From contig RPFO01000276.1 in NCBI GenBank assembly GCA_009746045.1, positions 992,775 to 1,047,774 on the forward strand: 55,000 nt of DNA. Direction: 5' to 3'. Below, piece after piece: positions 1 to 12,845 of this stretch. The position numbers and the translations under genes are program-made. Positions within the stretch are counted from its first letter, which is position 1. Each line of letters starts with the position of its first letter. The stretch is from Mesostigma viride. Taxonomy: Eukaryota; Streptophyta; Mesostigmatophyceae; Mesostigmatales; Mesostigmataceae. Under the pieces are notes generated by a model. That model made no database searches. It saw only the letters and a list, made by a program, of their open reading frames with translations, and was not told the origin of the DNA.

Positions 1-1299
1 AAACTGATTTCACTAGGCATCCAATACGTAAAGCAGTTAAGCATGATACTACAATACCTAAATCTACAACGACATTCCATTTCCAGGTCGCCATAGCGAC
101 ACGGACCTCTCCCACGCAGGTATCACTCCGTTGACGCACCTCCAGCTCATAAAATTTCGCACTTGCTCTTCAAACATAAAATTTTGACGTATAAAACCAT
201 GGCTGCGCATTCCCCATCCCAATTTTCTAGCCTACGTTGCCTGCCATCGCCAGCCAGCACAAGGAAAATTGCTCGCGCAGCACGTCACTTTGTTTTTCGC
301 CCCGAGCATGCCGCACGCTTTGCCAATAATTCCCAGTTCCCACTGCCCAGCAAGAAAAAAGTGGGGGAGGGGGGGCTATCGCTAACTGAAAATTCCGTCT
401 CGTTTGATTCTATTTCCCCTGTTCAGGCGCGAACGTTTCCGTTCAGCACGGCTGAAAACGCTTTCCTTCAGAACTGTCATTTCGTCTCGCTTGCTTATCA
501 AATTTGACATCCCACGTCCTGTGCCTTGAAAAGTTTTAGTACAGATATCAGTTCGCGACTTTTTGTTTGACGCTTAAAAGAGTCAACGCGCCGTAATGTC
601 CTGAGGCCGCGCGGATTGGCGAGACGCCCCACCTGCCCGCAAAAGTCTGAACATGTTCAGCGTTTCAGCACCCGTTCAGAATTCCTGAGACTCGATCTCC
701 AAGGTTTGGGGATTTTCTTTGTACTACGCCGACTGGCCATCTCGCTACGGTCCTGGACGTCGTCCGCTCCCGCGCTAGGGGCGCGGGGGACGGCCCCACT
801 TCCGGCCTACGGCCGCGGCCAAAGTTTTCGGGCGTCATAAATCGTAGTTACTAGTAGGGGACAAGAAAAAAGTGGGGGAGGGGGGGCTATCGCCCCCCTC
901 CCCGACTTGAGAGGACGTGACTCGCCGCTAGCGGCCCAGAGGCCGATAGTCGACCTTCTGGGCGCCAACCGCACCGGCCCGCGCGACGCGCCAAGACCCT
1001 TCCACGGAGGACGCGCGGGCGGACGATTCCGACCGGGACGAACCGCCGCCGTGCGCCACGCGCAACGGACCCTTCCCCGTCAACACCGTGGAAGCTCTCC
1101 GAGCGTGAGATACTTGGAAATTTCGTCACGTTCGTATCGAAAATGAAATTTCTGACAAATTTATCAGCTCGGACTTGACCACAATGAATTTCAGCATACC
1201 ATTCGATACAACAATGATATTTCGGCGTCGGATACTTGGAAATTTCGTTACGTTCGTATCGCCAGTGAAATTCTGACAAATTTTATCCTGAACTATTTC

Positions 1300-1550
1300 G
1301 CATCATAACATGACTCCGTTGGGAGATCATCATGTAGCACTGGCTAACATATTCCCTTGCTGGATGGATGGAGGTAGGTGAAGAATTAAACCTTTTTTGA
1401 CCTTATTTGTCTAATTGTAATTGCCTAGCACAGTCTACCTAGAGGAGGGCCCTGATTGGACAATTGTGGCCATGTACGTAATTATGCTACATGTCGTACA
1501 TGATCTCCCAACAAGTCATGTTATAATTTAATTTCATTTCAATGCTAGCA
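1300..1550. mobile_element. Opposed LINE 3'-end fragments inside the macrosatellite unit
   Basis: On the minus strand, 1307-1375 reads as the LINE tail found at 35,985-36,050 (a CATCCATCCAGCAAGG block, then CTCCCAACGGAG, then GTCATGTTA). On the plus strand, 1490-1545 carries the same end in degenerate form followed by an AATTTCATTT tail. The same pair recurs near 5,262-5,500 and 9,608-9,850, so a piece of retrotransposon is now part of the satellite unit. Confidence 0.65.
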
Positions 1551-1887
1551 TGTCTTGTTGCATGCCCTCAAAGCTAAAATTGTTTATCACGTGCAGAGAG
1601 AGCCCGCACAATGAATTTCAGCGTACCATTCATTAATTAATTATACCATGCGATATACTTTACAGATATTTCGCTGTCAAATACTTCGAAATTCGGGTAC
1701 TGCTTTTTGCAAGCCAGCCATAAGGACCAAACACTCCCATGCAAACTCCCATTTTCATCATTAATTAATATTCATTGAGTGGCAATCCTTTCATTCCTTT
1801 GTTCACACATGCACCATCCGTCATTCCCATTATTAAATTGAAAAAATTAAATCATAGCATGACTCCGTGGTGCCCACTATGACTTCA

Positions 1888-3215
1888 TGGGGGGGGCTGG
1901 CATGCTTGCGTGGGTGTGGGGGGCCTCGCATGCGTGCGTGGGTGTGGGGGGGGCTCGCATGCGTGCGTGGGTGTGGGGGGGAGTGGCATGCATGCGTGGG
2001 TGTGGTGGGGGGCTGCCATGCATGCGTGGGGTTAGGGGGGGGCTGGCACGCGTGTGTGGGTTCGTGGGGTGGCTGCCATGCGTGCGTGGGTGTGTGGGGT
2101 GGCTGGCATGCGTAAGTGGGTGTGGGGGGTGGCATGCGTGCATGGGTTTGTGATGGGCTGGCATGCATGCGTGGGTTTGGGGGGGAGCTGCCATGCACGC
2201 ATGGGTGTGGGGGGGGAGTGGCATGCATGCGTGGGTGTGGTGGGGAGCTGCCATGCGTACGTTGGTGACGGGGGTGGCTGGCATGCATAAGTGGGTTGGT
2301 GGGGTGGCTGGCATGCATGCGTGCATGTGGGGGGGGCTGGCATGCGTGCGTGGGTGTGTGGGGGGGCTCGCATGCGTGCGTGGGTGTGGGGGGGCTCGCA
2401 TGCGTGCGTGGGTGTGGGGGGGAGTGGCATGCATGCGTGGGTGTGGTGGGGGGCTGCCATGCATGCGTGGGGTTAGGGGGGGCTGGCACGCGTGTGTGGG
2501 TTGGTGGGGTGGCTGCCATGCGTGCGTGGGTGTGTGGGGTGGCTGGCATGCGTACGTGGGTGTGGGGGGTGGCTGGCATGCATAAGCGGGTTTGTGATGG
2601 GCTGGCATGCGTGCGTGGGTTGGTGGGGTGGCTGGCATGCATGCGTGCATGTGGGGGGTCGCTGGCATGCATGCGTGGGTTTGTGGGGTAGCTGGCATGC
2701 GGGGGTGGGTGTGGGAGGGGCTGGCATGCATGCGTGGGTGTGGGGGGTGGCTGGCATGCATGCCTGCATGTGGGGTAGGGCTGGCATGCGTGCGTGGGTG
2801 TGTGGGGGGGCTGCCATGCGTGTGTCGGGGGGCTGGCATGCGTGGGTGGTTGGCGGGGGGAGTGGCATGCATGCGTGGGTGTGGTGGGGAGCTGCCATGC
2901 ATGCGTGGTTTTAAGGGGGGGCTGGCACGCGTGCGTGGGTTCGTGGGGTGGCTGCCATGCGTGCGTGGGTGTGGGGGGTGGCTGGCATGCGTAAGTGGCT
3001 GTGGGGGTTGCTGGAATGCATAAGTGGGTTGTGGGGTGGCTGGCATGCGTGCGTGGGTGTGGGGGTGGCTGGCATGCGTGCGTGGATTGGTGGGGTGGCT
3101 GGCATGCATGCGGGCATGTGGGGGGTGGCTGGAATCCATGCGTGGGTTTGTGGGGTATAGCTAACATGTGTGCGTGGGTGTGGGAGGGGCTGGCATGCAT
3201 GCGTTGGTTGACATG
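1888..3215. repeat. G/T-rich minisatellite, unit 1
   Basis: About 1.3 kb of degenerate tandem repeats with a period of roughly 34 bp, built round GCATGCGTGCGTGGGTGTG plus a G-run. The strand asymmetry is extreme (G/T on +, C/A on -). Long ORFs appear in several frames on both strands (His/Pro/Ala-rich on -, Gly/Trp/Val-rich on +). That is what a stop-poor repeat produces, so I do not call genes here. The GCATGC core is self-complementary. Confidence 0.9.
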
Positions 3216-4830
3216 CCATGGATGAAAAACACCAAGAAGAGTATATGGCCCCGCTGCCACCAAAAATCACCTGGTTGATCAACCAAGGGGATAGCCTGCA
3301 CAGTGAGACACAAACACAGCAGACCCAGCAAAGCAAAATTCAGGTTGTAAGCGAGTGGAGATTACTTTTGACATGCTTGATGAAGAAATATATAACACAC
3401 CTTCTATTGTCACACCTTCTATAAACAAATGGTTGATTGATCACCTTATACACCACGTAAACATGCTACCAGACGCGCTCTTCAGTCCAGTCAAAATCCA
3501 CGTGCGAAGCAAGTCAGCTTACGCAGAAAGCACCATGAATGTCAGCGAGTACAGCAGTAAATGACGCCCCAAACCCGTGACCAGGCAAGCATCCAGAGGG
3601 GCTTTCACCGCCCAGTATATTCCAGAAAAAAGCATCACAGATCCTTGGGCAACGGACGTTCACACAGGACATGCGAAGGACCATGAAGATGGCGTCCTGC
3701 ACGGCTAATCTGCGTTTTTAAAAACCCTTGCTACGCTATGTCTTTGCTGCGACTAGGTGGATTCGGCGAAATGGAAAGAACGCAACCATGAAAATGCATC
3801 AGAAAGAGAGCAGGTACTACCCCGGTCATCGAAACAAACGCCTCACAATCGGCATCGCCGGTTACGTCCCGTGGCAAAAAATCCAGCGTTCTTTCCAATA
3901 TGATGCGGCGACAGCAGAAGCTCGTTGGCCACACCCCAAGCCTTCCACGAACAGCAAACTGATTTCACTAGGCATCCAATACGTAAAGCAGTTAAGCATG
4001 ATACTACAATACCTAAATCTACAACGACATTCCATTTCCAGGTCGCCATAGCGACACGGACCTCTCCCACGCAGGTATCACTCCGTTGACGCACCTCCAG
4101 CTCATAAAATTTCGCACTTGCTCTTCAAACATAAAATTTTGACGTATAAAACCATGGCTGCGCATTCCCCATCCCAATTTTCTAGCCTACGTTGCCTGCC
4201 ATCGCCAGCCAGCACAAGGAAAATTGCTCGCGCAGCACGTCACTTTGTTTTTCGCCCCGAGCATGCCGCACGCTTTGCCAATAATTCCCAGTTCCCACTG
4301 CCCAGCAAGAAAAAAGTGGGGGAGGGGGGGCTATCGCTAACTGAAAATTCCGTCTCGTTTGATTCTATTTCCCCTGTTCAGGCGCGAACGTTTCCGTTCA
4401 GCACGGCTGAAAACGCTTTCCTTCAGAACTGTCATTTCGTCTCGCTTGCTTATCAAATTTGACATCCCACGTCCTGTGCCTTGAAAAGTTTTAGTACAGA
4501 TATCAGTTCGCGACTTTTTGTTTGACGCTTAAAAGAGTCAACGCGCCGTAATGTCCTGAGGCCGCGCGGATTGGCGAGACGCCCCACCTGCCCGCAAAAG
4601 TCTGAACATGTTCAGCGTTTCAGCACCCGTTCAGAATTCCTGAGACTCGATCTCCAAGGTTTGGGGATTTTCTTTGTACTACGCCGACTGGCCATCTCGC
4701 TACGGTCCTGGACGTCGTCCGCTCCCGCGCTAGGGGGCGCGGGGGACGGCCCCACTTCCGGCCTACGGCCGCGGCCAAAGTTTTCGGGCGTCATAAATCG
4801 TAGTTACTAGTAGGGGACAAGAAAAAAGTG

Positions 4831-4860
4831 GGGGAGGGGGGGCTATCGCCCCCCCTCCCC
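4831..4860. repeat. GC-rich perfect hairpin in each macrosatellite unit
   Basis: A 13-bp perfect stem (4831-4843 with 4848-4860) closed by a TATC loop. The left arm is GGGGAGGGGGGGC. The same hairpin occurs at 8786-8815. In unit 1 (874-903) one arm is a base shorter, so the stem is off by one. A second copy of only the left arm plus its flank lies about 500 bp upstream in each unit (near 351-381). Confidence 0.85.
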
Positions 4861-5844
4861 GACTTGAGAGGACGTGACTCGCCGCTAGCGGCCCAGAGGC
4901 CGATAGTCGACCTTCTGGGCGCCAACCGCACCGGCCCGCGCGACGCGCCAAGACCCTTCCACGGAGGACGCGCGGGCGGACGATTCCGACCGGGACGAAC
5001 CGCCGCCGTGCGCCACGCGCAACGGACCCTTCCCCGTCAACACCGTGGAAGCTCTCCGAGCGTGAGATACTTGGAAATTTCGTCACGTTCGTATCGAAAA
5101 TGAAATTTCTGACAAATTTATCAGCTCGGACTTGACCACAATGAATTTCAGCATACCATTCGATACAACAATGATATTTCGGCGTCGGATACTTGGAAAT
5201 TTCGTTACGTTCGTATCGCCAGTGAAATTCTGACAAATTTTATCCTGAACTATTTCGCATCATAACATGACTCCGTTGGGAGATCATCATGTAGCACTGG
5301 CTAACATATTCCCTTGCTGGATGGATGGAGGTAGGTGAAGAATTAAACCTTTTTTGACCTTATTTGTCTAATTGTAATTGCCTAGCACAGTCTACCTAGA
5401 GGAGGGCCCTGATTGGACAATTGTGGCCATGTACGTAATTATGCTACATGTCGTACATGATCTCCCAACAAGTCATGTTATAATTTAATTTCATTTCAAT
5501 GCTAGCATGTCTTGTTGCATGCCCTCAAAGCTAAAATTGTTTATCACGTGCAGAGAGAGCCCGCACAATGAATTTCAGCGTACCATTCATTAATTAATTA
5601 TACCATGCGATATACTTTACAGATATTTCGCTGTCAAATACTTCGAAATTCGGGTACTGCTTTTTGCAAGCCAGCCATAAGGACCAAACACTCCCATGCA
5701 AACTCCCATTTTCATCATTAATTAATATTCATTGAGTGGCAATCCTTTCATTCCTTTGTTCACACATGCACCATCCGTCATTCCCATTATTAAATTGAAA
5801 AAATTAAATCATAGCATGACTCCGTGGTGCCCACTATGACTTCA

Positions 5845-7171
5845 TGGGGGGGGCTGGCATGCTTGCGTGGGTGTGGGGGGCCTCGCATGCGTGCGTGGGT
5901 GTGGGGGGGGCTCGCATGCGTGCGTGGGTGTGGGGGGGAGTGGCATGCATGCGTGGGTGTGGTGGGGGGCTGCCATGCATGCGTGGGGTTAGGGGGGGCT
6001 GGCACGCGTGTGTGGGTTCGTGGGGTGGCTGCCATGCGTGCGTGGGTGTGTGGGGTGGCTGGCATGCGTAAGTGGGTGTGGGGGGTGGCATGCGTGCATG
6101 GGTTTGTGATGGGCTGGCATGCATGCGTGGGTTTGGGGGGGAGCTGCCATGCACGCATGGGTGTGGGGGGGAGTGGCATGCATGCGTGGGTGTGGTGGGG
6201 AGCTGCCATGCGTACGTTGGTGACGGGGGTGGCTGGCATGCATAAGTGGGTTGGTGGGGTGGCTGGCATGCATGCGTGCATGTGGGGGGGGCTGGCATGC
6301 GTGCGTGGGTGTGTGGGGGGGCTCGCATGCGTGCGTGGGTGTGTGGGGGGCTCGCATGCGTGCGTGGGTGTGGGGGGGAGTGGCATGCATGCGTGGGTGT
6401 GGTGGGGGGCTGCCATGCATGCGTGGGGTTAGGGGGGGCTGGCACGCGTGTGTGGGTTGGTGGGGTGGCTGCCATGCGTGCGTGGGTGTGTGGGGTGGCT
6501 GGCATGCGTACGTGGGTGTGGGGGGTGGCTGGCATGCATAAGCGGGTTTGTGATGGGCTGGCATGCGTGCGTGGGTTGGTGGGGTGGCTGGCATGCATGC
6601 GTGCATGTGGGGGGTCGCTGGCATGCATGCGTGGGTTTGTGGGGTAGCTGGCATGCGGGGGTGGGTGTGGGAGGGGCTGGCATGCATGCGTGGGTGTGGG
6701 GGGTGGCTGGCATGCATGCCTGCATGTGGGGTAGGGCTGGCATGCGTGCGTGGGTGTGTGGGGGGGCTGCCATGCGTGTGTCGGGGGGCTGGCATGCGTG
6801 GGTGGTTGGCGGGGGGAGTGGCATGCATGCGTGGGTGTGGTGGGGAGCTGCCATGCATGCGTGGTTTTAAGGGGGGGCTGGCACGCGTGCGTGGGTTCGT
6901 GGGGTGGCTGCCATGCGTGCGTGGGTGTGGGGGGTGGCTGGCATGCGTAAGTGGCTGTGGGGGTTGCTGGAATGCATAAGTGGGTTGTGGGGTGGCTGGC
7001 ATGCGTGCGTGGGTGTGGGGGTGGCTGGCATGCGTGCGTGGATTGGTGGGGTGGCTGGCATGCATGCGGGCATGTGGGGGGTGGCTGGAATCCATGCGTG
7101 GGTTTGTGGGGTATAGCTAACATGTGTGCGTGGGTGTGGGAGGGGCTGGCATGCATGCGTTGGTTGACATG
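5845..7171. repeat. G/T-rich minisatellite, unit 2
   Basis: Near-identical copy of the minisatellite at 1888-3215. It is slightly shorter because a few G-runs differ and one variant repeat near 6340 is changed. Confidence 0.9.
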
Positions 7172-9122
7172 CCATGGATGAAAAACACCAAGAAGAGTAT
7201 ATGGCCCCGCTGCCACCAAAAATCACCTGGTTGATCAACCAAGGGGATAGCCTGCACAGTGAGACACAAACACAGCAGACCCAGCAAAGCAAAATTCAGG
7301 TTGTAAGCGAGTGGAGATTACTTTTGACATGCTTGATGAAGAAATATATAACACACCTTCTATTGTCACACCTTCTATAAACAAATGGTTGATTGATCAC
7401 CTTATACACCACGTAAACATGCTACCAGACGCGCTCTTCAGTCCAGTCAAAATCCACGTGCGAAGCAAGTCAGCTTACGCAGAAAGCACCATGAATGTCA
7501 GCGAGTACAGCAGTAAATGACGCCCCAAACCCGTGACCAGGCAAGCATCCAGAGGGGCTTTCACCGCCCAGTATATTCCAGAAAAAAGCATCACAGATCC
7601 TTGGGCAACGGACGTTCACACAGGACATGCGAAGGACCATGAAGATGGCGTCCTGCACGGCTAATCTGCGTTTTTAAAAACCCTTGCTACGCTATGTCTT
7701 TGCTGCGACTAGGTGGATTCGGCGAAATGGAAAGAACGCAACCATGAAAATGCATCAGAAAGAGAGCAGGTACTACCCCGGTCATCGAAACAAACGCCTC
7801 ACAATCGGCATCGCCGGTTACGTCCCGTGGCAAAAAATCCAGCGTTCTTTCCAATATGATGCGGCGACAGCAGAAGCTCGTTGGCCACACCCCAAGCCTT
7901 CCACGAACAGCAAACTGATTTCACTAGGCATCCAATACGTAAAGCAGTTAAGCATGATACTACAATACCTAAATCTACAACGACATTCCATTTCCAGGTC
8001 GCCATAGCGACACGGACCTCTCCCACGCAGGTATCACTCCGTTGACGCACCTCCAGCTCATAAAATTTCGCACTTGCTCTTCAAACATAAAATTTTGACG
8101 TATAAAACCATGGCTGCGCATTCCCCATCCCAATTTTCTAGCCTACGTTGCCTGCCATCGCCAGCCAGCACAAGGAAAATTGCTCGCGCAGCACGTCACT
8201 TTGTTTTTCGCCCCGAGCATGCCGCACGCTTTGCCAATAATTCCCAGTTCCCACTGCCCAGCAAGAAAAAAGTGGGGGAGGGGGGCTATCGCTAACTGAA
8301 AATTCCGTCTCGTTTGATTCTATTTCCCCTGTTCAGGCGCGAACGTTTCCGTTCAGCACGGCTGAAAACGCTTTCCTTCAGAACTGTCATTTCGTCTCGC
8401 TTGCTTATCAAATTTGACATCCCACGTCCTGTGCCTTGAAAAGTTTTAGTACAGATATCAGTTCGCGACTTTTTGTTTGACGCTTAAAAGAGTCAACGCG
8501 CCGTAATGTCCTGAGGCCGCGCGGATTGGCGAGACGCCCCACCTGCCCGCAAAAGTCTGAACATGTTCAGCGTTTCAGCACCCGTTCAGAATTCCTGAGA
8601 CTCGATCTCCAAGGTTTGGGGATTTTCTTTGTACTACGCCGACTGGCCATCTCGCTACGGTCCTGGACGTCGTCCGCTCCCGCGCTAGGGGGCGCGGGGG
8701 ACGGCCCCACTTCCGGCCTACGGCCGCGGCCAAAGTTTTCGGGCGTCATAAATCGTAGTTACTAGTAGGGGACAAGAAAAAAGTGGGGGAGGGGGGGCTA
8801 TCGCCCCCCCTCCCCGACTTGAGAGGACGTGACTCGCCGCTAGCGGCCCAGAGGCCGATAGTCGACCTTCTGGGCGCCAACCGCACCGGCCCGCGCGACG
8901 CGCCAAGACCCTTCCACGGAGGACGCGCGAGCGGACGATTCCGACCGGGACGAACCGCCGCCGTGCGCCACGCGCAACGGACCCTTCCCCGTGAACACCG
9001 TGGAAGCTCTCCGAGCGTGAGATACTTGGAAATTTCGTCACGTTCGTATCGAAAATGAAATTTCTGACCGGCAAATTTTCAGCTCGGACTTGACCACAAT
9101 GAATTTCAGCATACCATTCGAT

Positions 9123-9497
9123 TGAATTGAATTGAATTGAATTGTAACATAACTCCGTTGGGAGTATATGTAGCACATAGCCCAGAGAAGGGGCATATGG
9201 CCTATCATACATTCTAGGCTACTTCATGCAAGGGTGGGAATGTAAGCTACCCCTGCTCTAGGTGCACCAGGGCACCTGCACCCTCATGGTCTATCACGCT
9301 ATGCCCAGGTAAGGGGGAGCATGCCTGTGAGGGAGGAAGATCATCATGGCTATACAAGAGCTAGGACATGGCTTCTCGACAGAGAGCATCTCTCTGCATG
9401 GCATAGCATGGCTCAATTCTTAATGCAACATCCATGGGGGTCCCGTTATAGGCAGGGCTTGGCTAAATTCTGTAGACAACATCCATGATGTAGACAA
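9123..9497 (-). mobile_element. LINE 3'-end insertion in macrosatellite unit 3
   Basis: This 375-bp insertion is present only in unit 3. It is flanked by a 13-bp direct repeat, CATACCATTCGAT, at 9110-9122 and 9498-9510; units 1 and 2 have a single copy at that site. Read on the minus strand it ends with the CTCCCAACGGAG hairpin and an (ATTCA)n tail, and it matches the 3' ends at about 20,100-20,220 and 51,790-52,073. It is a 5'-truncated, recent non-LTR insertion. Confidence 0.85.
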
Positions 9498-10194
9498 CAT
9501 ACCATTCGATACAACAATGATATTTCGGCGTCGGATACTTGGAAATTTCGTTACGTTCGTATCGCCAGTGAAATTCTAACAAATTTTATCCTGAACTATT
9601 TCGCATCATAACATGACTCCGTTGGGAGATCATCATGTAGCACTGGCTAACATATTCCCTTGCTGGATGGATGGAGGTAGGTGAAGAATTAAACCTTTTT
9701 GAATGACCTTATTTGTCTAATTGTAATTGCCTAGCACAGTCTACCTAGAGGAGGGCCCTGATTGGCACAATTGTGGCCATGTACGTAATTATGCTACATG
9801 TCGTACATGATCTCCCCACTAGTCATGTTATAATTTAATTTCATTTTAATGCTAGCATGCCTTGTTGCATGCCCTCAAAGCTAAAATTGTTTATCACATG
9901 CAGAGAGAGCCCGCACAATGAATTTCAGCGTACCATTCATTAATTAATTATACCATGCGATATACTTTACAGATATTTCGCTGTCAAATACTTCGAAATT
10001 TGGGTACTGCTTTTTGCAAGCCAGCCATAAGGACCAAACACTCCCATGCAAACTCCCATTTTCATCATTAATTAATATTCATTGAGTGGCAATCCTTTCA
10101 TTCCTTTGTTCACACATGCACCATCCGTCATTCCCATTATTAAATTGAAAAAATTAAAACATAGCATGACTCCGTGGTGCCCACTATGACTTCA

Positions 10195-11515
10195 TGGGGG
10201 GGGCTGGCATGCTTGCGTGGGTGTGGGGGGCCTCGCATGCGTGCGTGGGTGTGGGGGGGGCTCGCATGCGTGCGTGGGTGTGGGGGGGAGTGGCATGCAT
10301 GCGTGGGTGTGGTGGGGGGCTGCCATGCATGCGTGGGGTTAGGAGGGGCTGGCACGCGTGTGTGGGTTCGTGGGGTGGCTGCCATGCGTGCGTGGGTGTG
10401 TGGGGTGGCTGGCATGCGTACGTGGGTGTGGGGGGTGGCTGGCATGCATAAGTGGGTTTGTAATGGGCTGGCATGCGTGCGTGGGTTGGTGGGGTGGCTG
10501 GCATGCATGCGTGCATGTGGGGGGTCGCTGGCATGCATGCGTGGGTTTGTGGGGTAGCTGGCATGCAGGCGTGGGTGTGGGAGGGGCTGGCATGCATGCG
10601 TGGGTGTGGGGGGTGGCTGGCATGCATGCCTGCATGTGGGGTGGGGCTGGCATGCGTGCGTGGGTGTGGGGGGGGCTCGCATGCGTGCGTGGGTGTGGGG
10701 GGGGCTCGCATGCGTGCGTGGGTGTGGGGGGGAGTGGCATGCATGCGTGGGTGTGGTGGGGGGCTGCCATGCATGCATGGGGTTAGGGGGGGCTGGCACG
10801 CGTGTGTGGGTTGGTAGGGTGGCTGCCATGCGTGCGTGGGTGTGTGGGGTGGCTGGCATGCGTACGTGGGTGTGGGGGGTGGCTGGCATGCATAAGTGGG
10901 TTTGTGATGGGCTGGCATGCGTGCGTGGGTTGGTGGGGTGGCTGGCATGCATGCGTGCATGTGGGGGGTCGCTGGCATGCATGCGTGGGTTTGTGGGGTA
11001 GCTGGCATGCGGGCGTGGGTGTGGGAGGGGCTGGCATGCATGCGTGGGTGTGGGGGTGGCTGGCATGCATGCCTGCATGTGGGGTAGGGCTGGCATGCGT
11101 GCGTGGGTGTGGGGGGGGCTGCCATGCGTGTGTCGGGGGGCTGGCATGCGTGGGTGGTTGGCAGGGGGAGTGGCATGCATGCGTGGGTGTGGTGGGGAGC
11201 TGCCATGCATGCGTGGTTTTAAGGGGGGCTGGCACGCGTGCGTGGGTTCGTGGGGTGGCTGCCATGCGTGCGTGGGGGTGGGGGGTGGCTGGCATGCGTA
11301 AGTGGCTGTGGGGGTTGCTGGAATGCATAAGTGGGTTGTGGGGTGGCTGGCATGCGTGCGTGGGTGTGGGGGTGGCTGGCATGCGTGCGTGGATTGGTGG
11401 GGTGGCTGGCATGCATGCGGGCATGTGGGGGGTGGCTGGAATCCATGCGTGGGTTTGTGGGGTATAGCTAACATGTGTGCGTGGGTGTGGGAGGGGCTGG
11501 CATGCATGCGTTGGT
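10195..11515. repeat. G/T-rich minisatellite, unit 3
   Basis: Same minisatellite as in units 1 and 2 but with its repeat variants rearranged. The order of variant repeats between about 10,400 and 11,100 differs from the other units, as if blocks had been duplicated and deleted. This gives an internal record of unequal exchange. Confidence 0.88.
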
Positions 11516-12597
11516 TGACATGCCATGGATGAAAAATGCCAAGAAGAGTATATGGCCCCGCTGCCATCACCTGGTTGATCAACCAAGGGGATAGCCTGCA
11601 CAGTGAGACACAAACACAGCAGACCCAGCAAAGCAAAATTCAGGTTGTTAGCGAGTGGAGATTACTTTTGACATGCTTGATGAAGAAATATATAACACAC
11701 CTTCTATTGTCACACCTTCTATAAACAAATGGTTGATTGATCACCTTATACACCACGTAAACATGCTACCAGACGCGCTCTTCAGTCCAGTCAAAATCCA
11801 CGTGCGAAGCAAGTCAGCTTACGCAGAAAGCACCATGAATGTCAGCCAGTACAGCAGTAAATGACGCCCCAAACCCGTGACCAGGCAAGCATCCAGAGGG
11901 GCTTTCACCGCCCAGTATATTCCAGAAAAAAGCATCACAGATCCTTGGGCAACGGACGTTCACACAGGACATGCGAAGGACCATGAAGATGGCGTCCTGC
12001 ACGGCTAAGAAAATAAAACGCAGACCCTTGCTACGCTATGTCTTTGCTGCGACTAGGTGGATTCGGCGAAATGGAAAGAACGCAACCATGAAAATGCATC
12101 AGAAAGAGAGCAGGTACTACCCCGGTCATCGAAACAAACGCCTCACCATCGGCATCGCCGGTTACGTCCCGTGGCAAAAAATCCAGCGTTCTTTCCAATA
12201 TGATGTGGCGACAGCAGAAGCTCGTTGGCCACACCCCAAGCCTTCCACGAACAGCAAACTGATTTCACTAGGCACCCAATACGTAAAGCAGTTAAGCATG
12301 ATACTACAATACCCAAATCTACAACGACATTCCATTTCCAGGTCGCCATAGCGACACGGACCTCTCCCACGCAGGTATAATCACTCCGTTGACGCACCTC
12401 CAGCTCATAAAATTTCGCACTTGCTCTTCAAACATAAAATTTTGACGTATAAAACCATGGCTGCGCATTCCCCATCCCAATTTTCTAGCCTACGTTGCCT
12501 GCCATCGCCAGCCAGCACAAGGAAAATTGCTCGCGCAGCACGTCACTTTGTTTTTCGCCCCGAGCATGCCGCACGCTTTGCCAATAATTCCCAGTTC

Positions 12598-12845
12598 TGT
12601 GTCATTTCTCACGTATTCTAGTTATTTAGTTCTTTAGTTAGTTATTAAGTTAGTTATTTAGTTAGTAATTTACTTACTTACTTAGTCTCGTCTGATTCTA
12701 TTTCCCCTATTCAGGTGTGAACGTTTCCGTTCATCACATCTTTAAACGCTTCATGAACGTTTTCGTTCGTAACGGTAAATTCCGTCTCGTTTGATTCTAT
12801 TTCCCCTGTTCAGGCGCGAACGTTTCCGTTCAGCACGTAACTGTC
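12598..12845. repeat. TTAG-rich microsatellite and local duplication in unit 4
   Basis: At 12,600-12,690 unit 4 carries a degenerate TTAG/TTAC run in place of the sequence seen in units 1-3. It is followed by two diverged copies of a block of about 100 bp containing GATTCTATTTCCCCT and GAACGTTTCCGTTCA (about 12,690-12,745 and 12,790-12,835). This marks the degenerate edge of the array. Confidence 0.65.

Noticed and set aside
163-507. Recurrent 114-codon ORF in each macrosatellite unit (also at 4118 and, truncated, at 8074 and 12421)
   Set aside because: It is conserved only because the units are young copies. A homopolymer change in unit 3 shortens it, and the sequence has no recognisable motif.
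1833-3263. Very long ORFs in the G/T-rich minisatellite (up to 498 codons, His/Pro/Ala or Gly/Trp rich), repeated at 5.8-7.2 kb and 10.1-11.6 kb
   Set aside because: Several frames on both strands are open at once, peptides simply follow the repeat, unit length is not constant in codons, and there is no sign of splicing or domains.
3728-4051. 107-codon ORF repeated at 7684 and, extended, at 11971
   Set aside because: It looks somewhat protein-like and basic, but substitutions between units show no clear coding constraint and no family is recognised. Left as satellite content.
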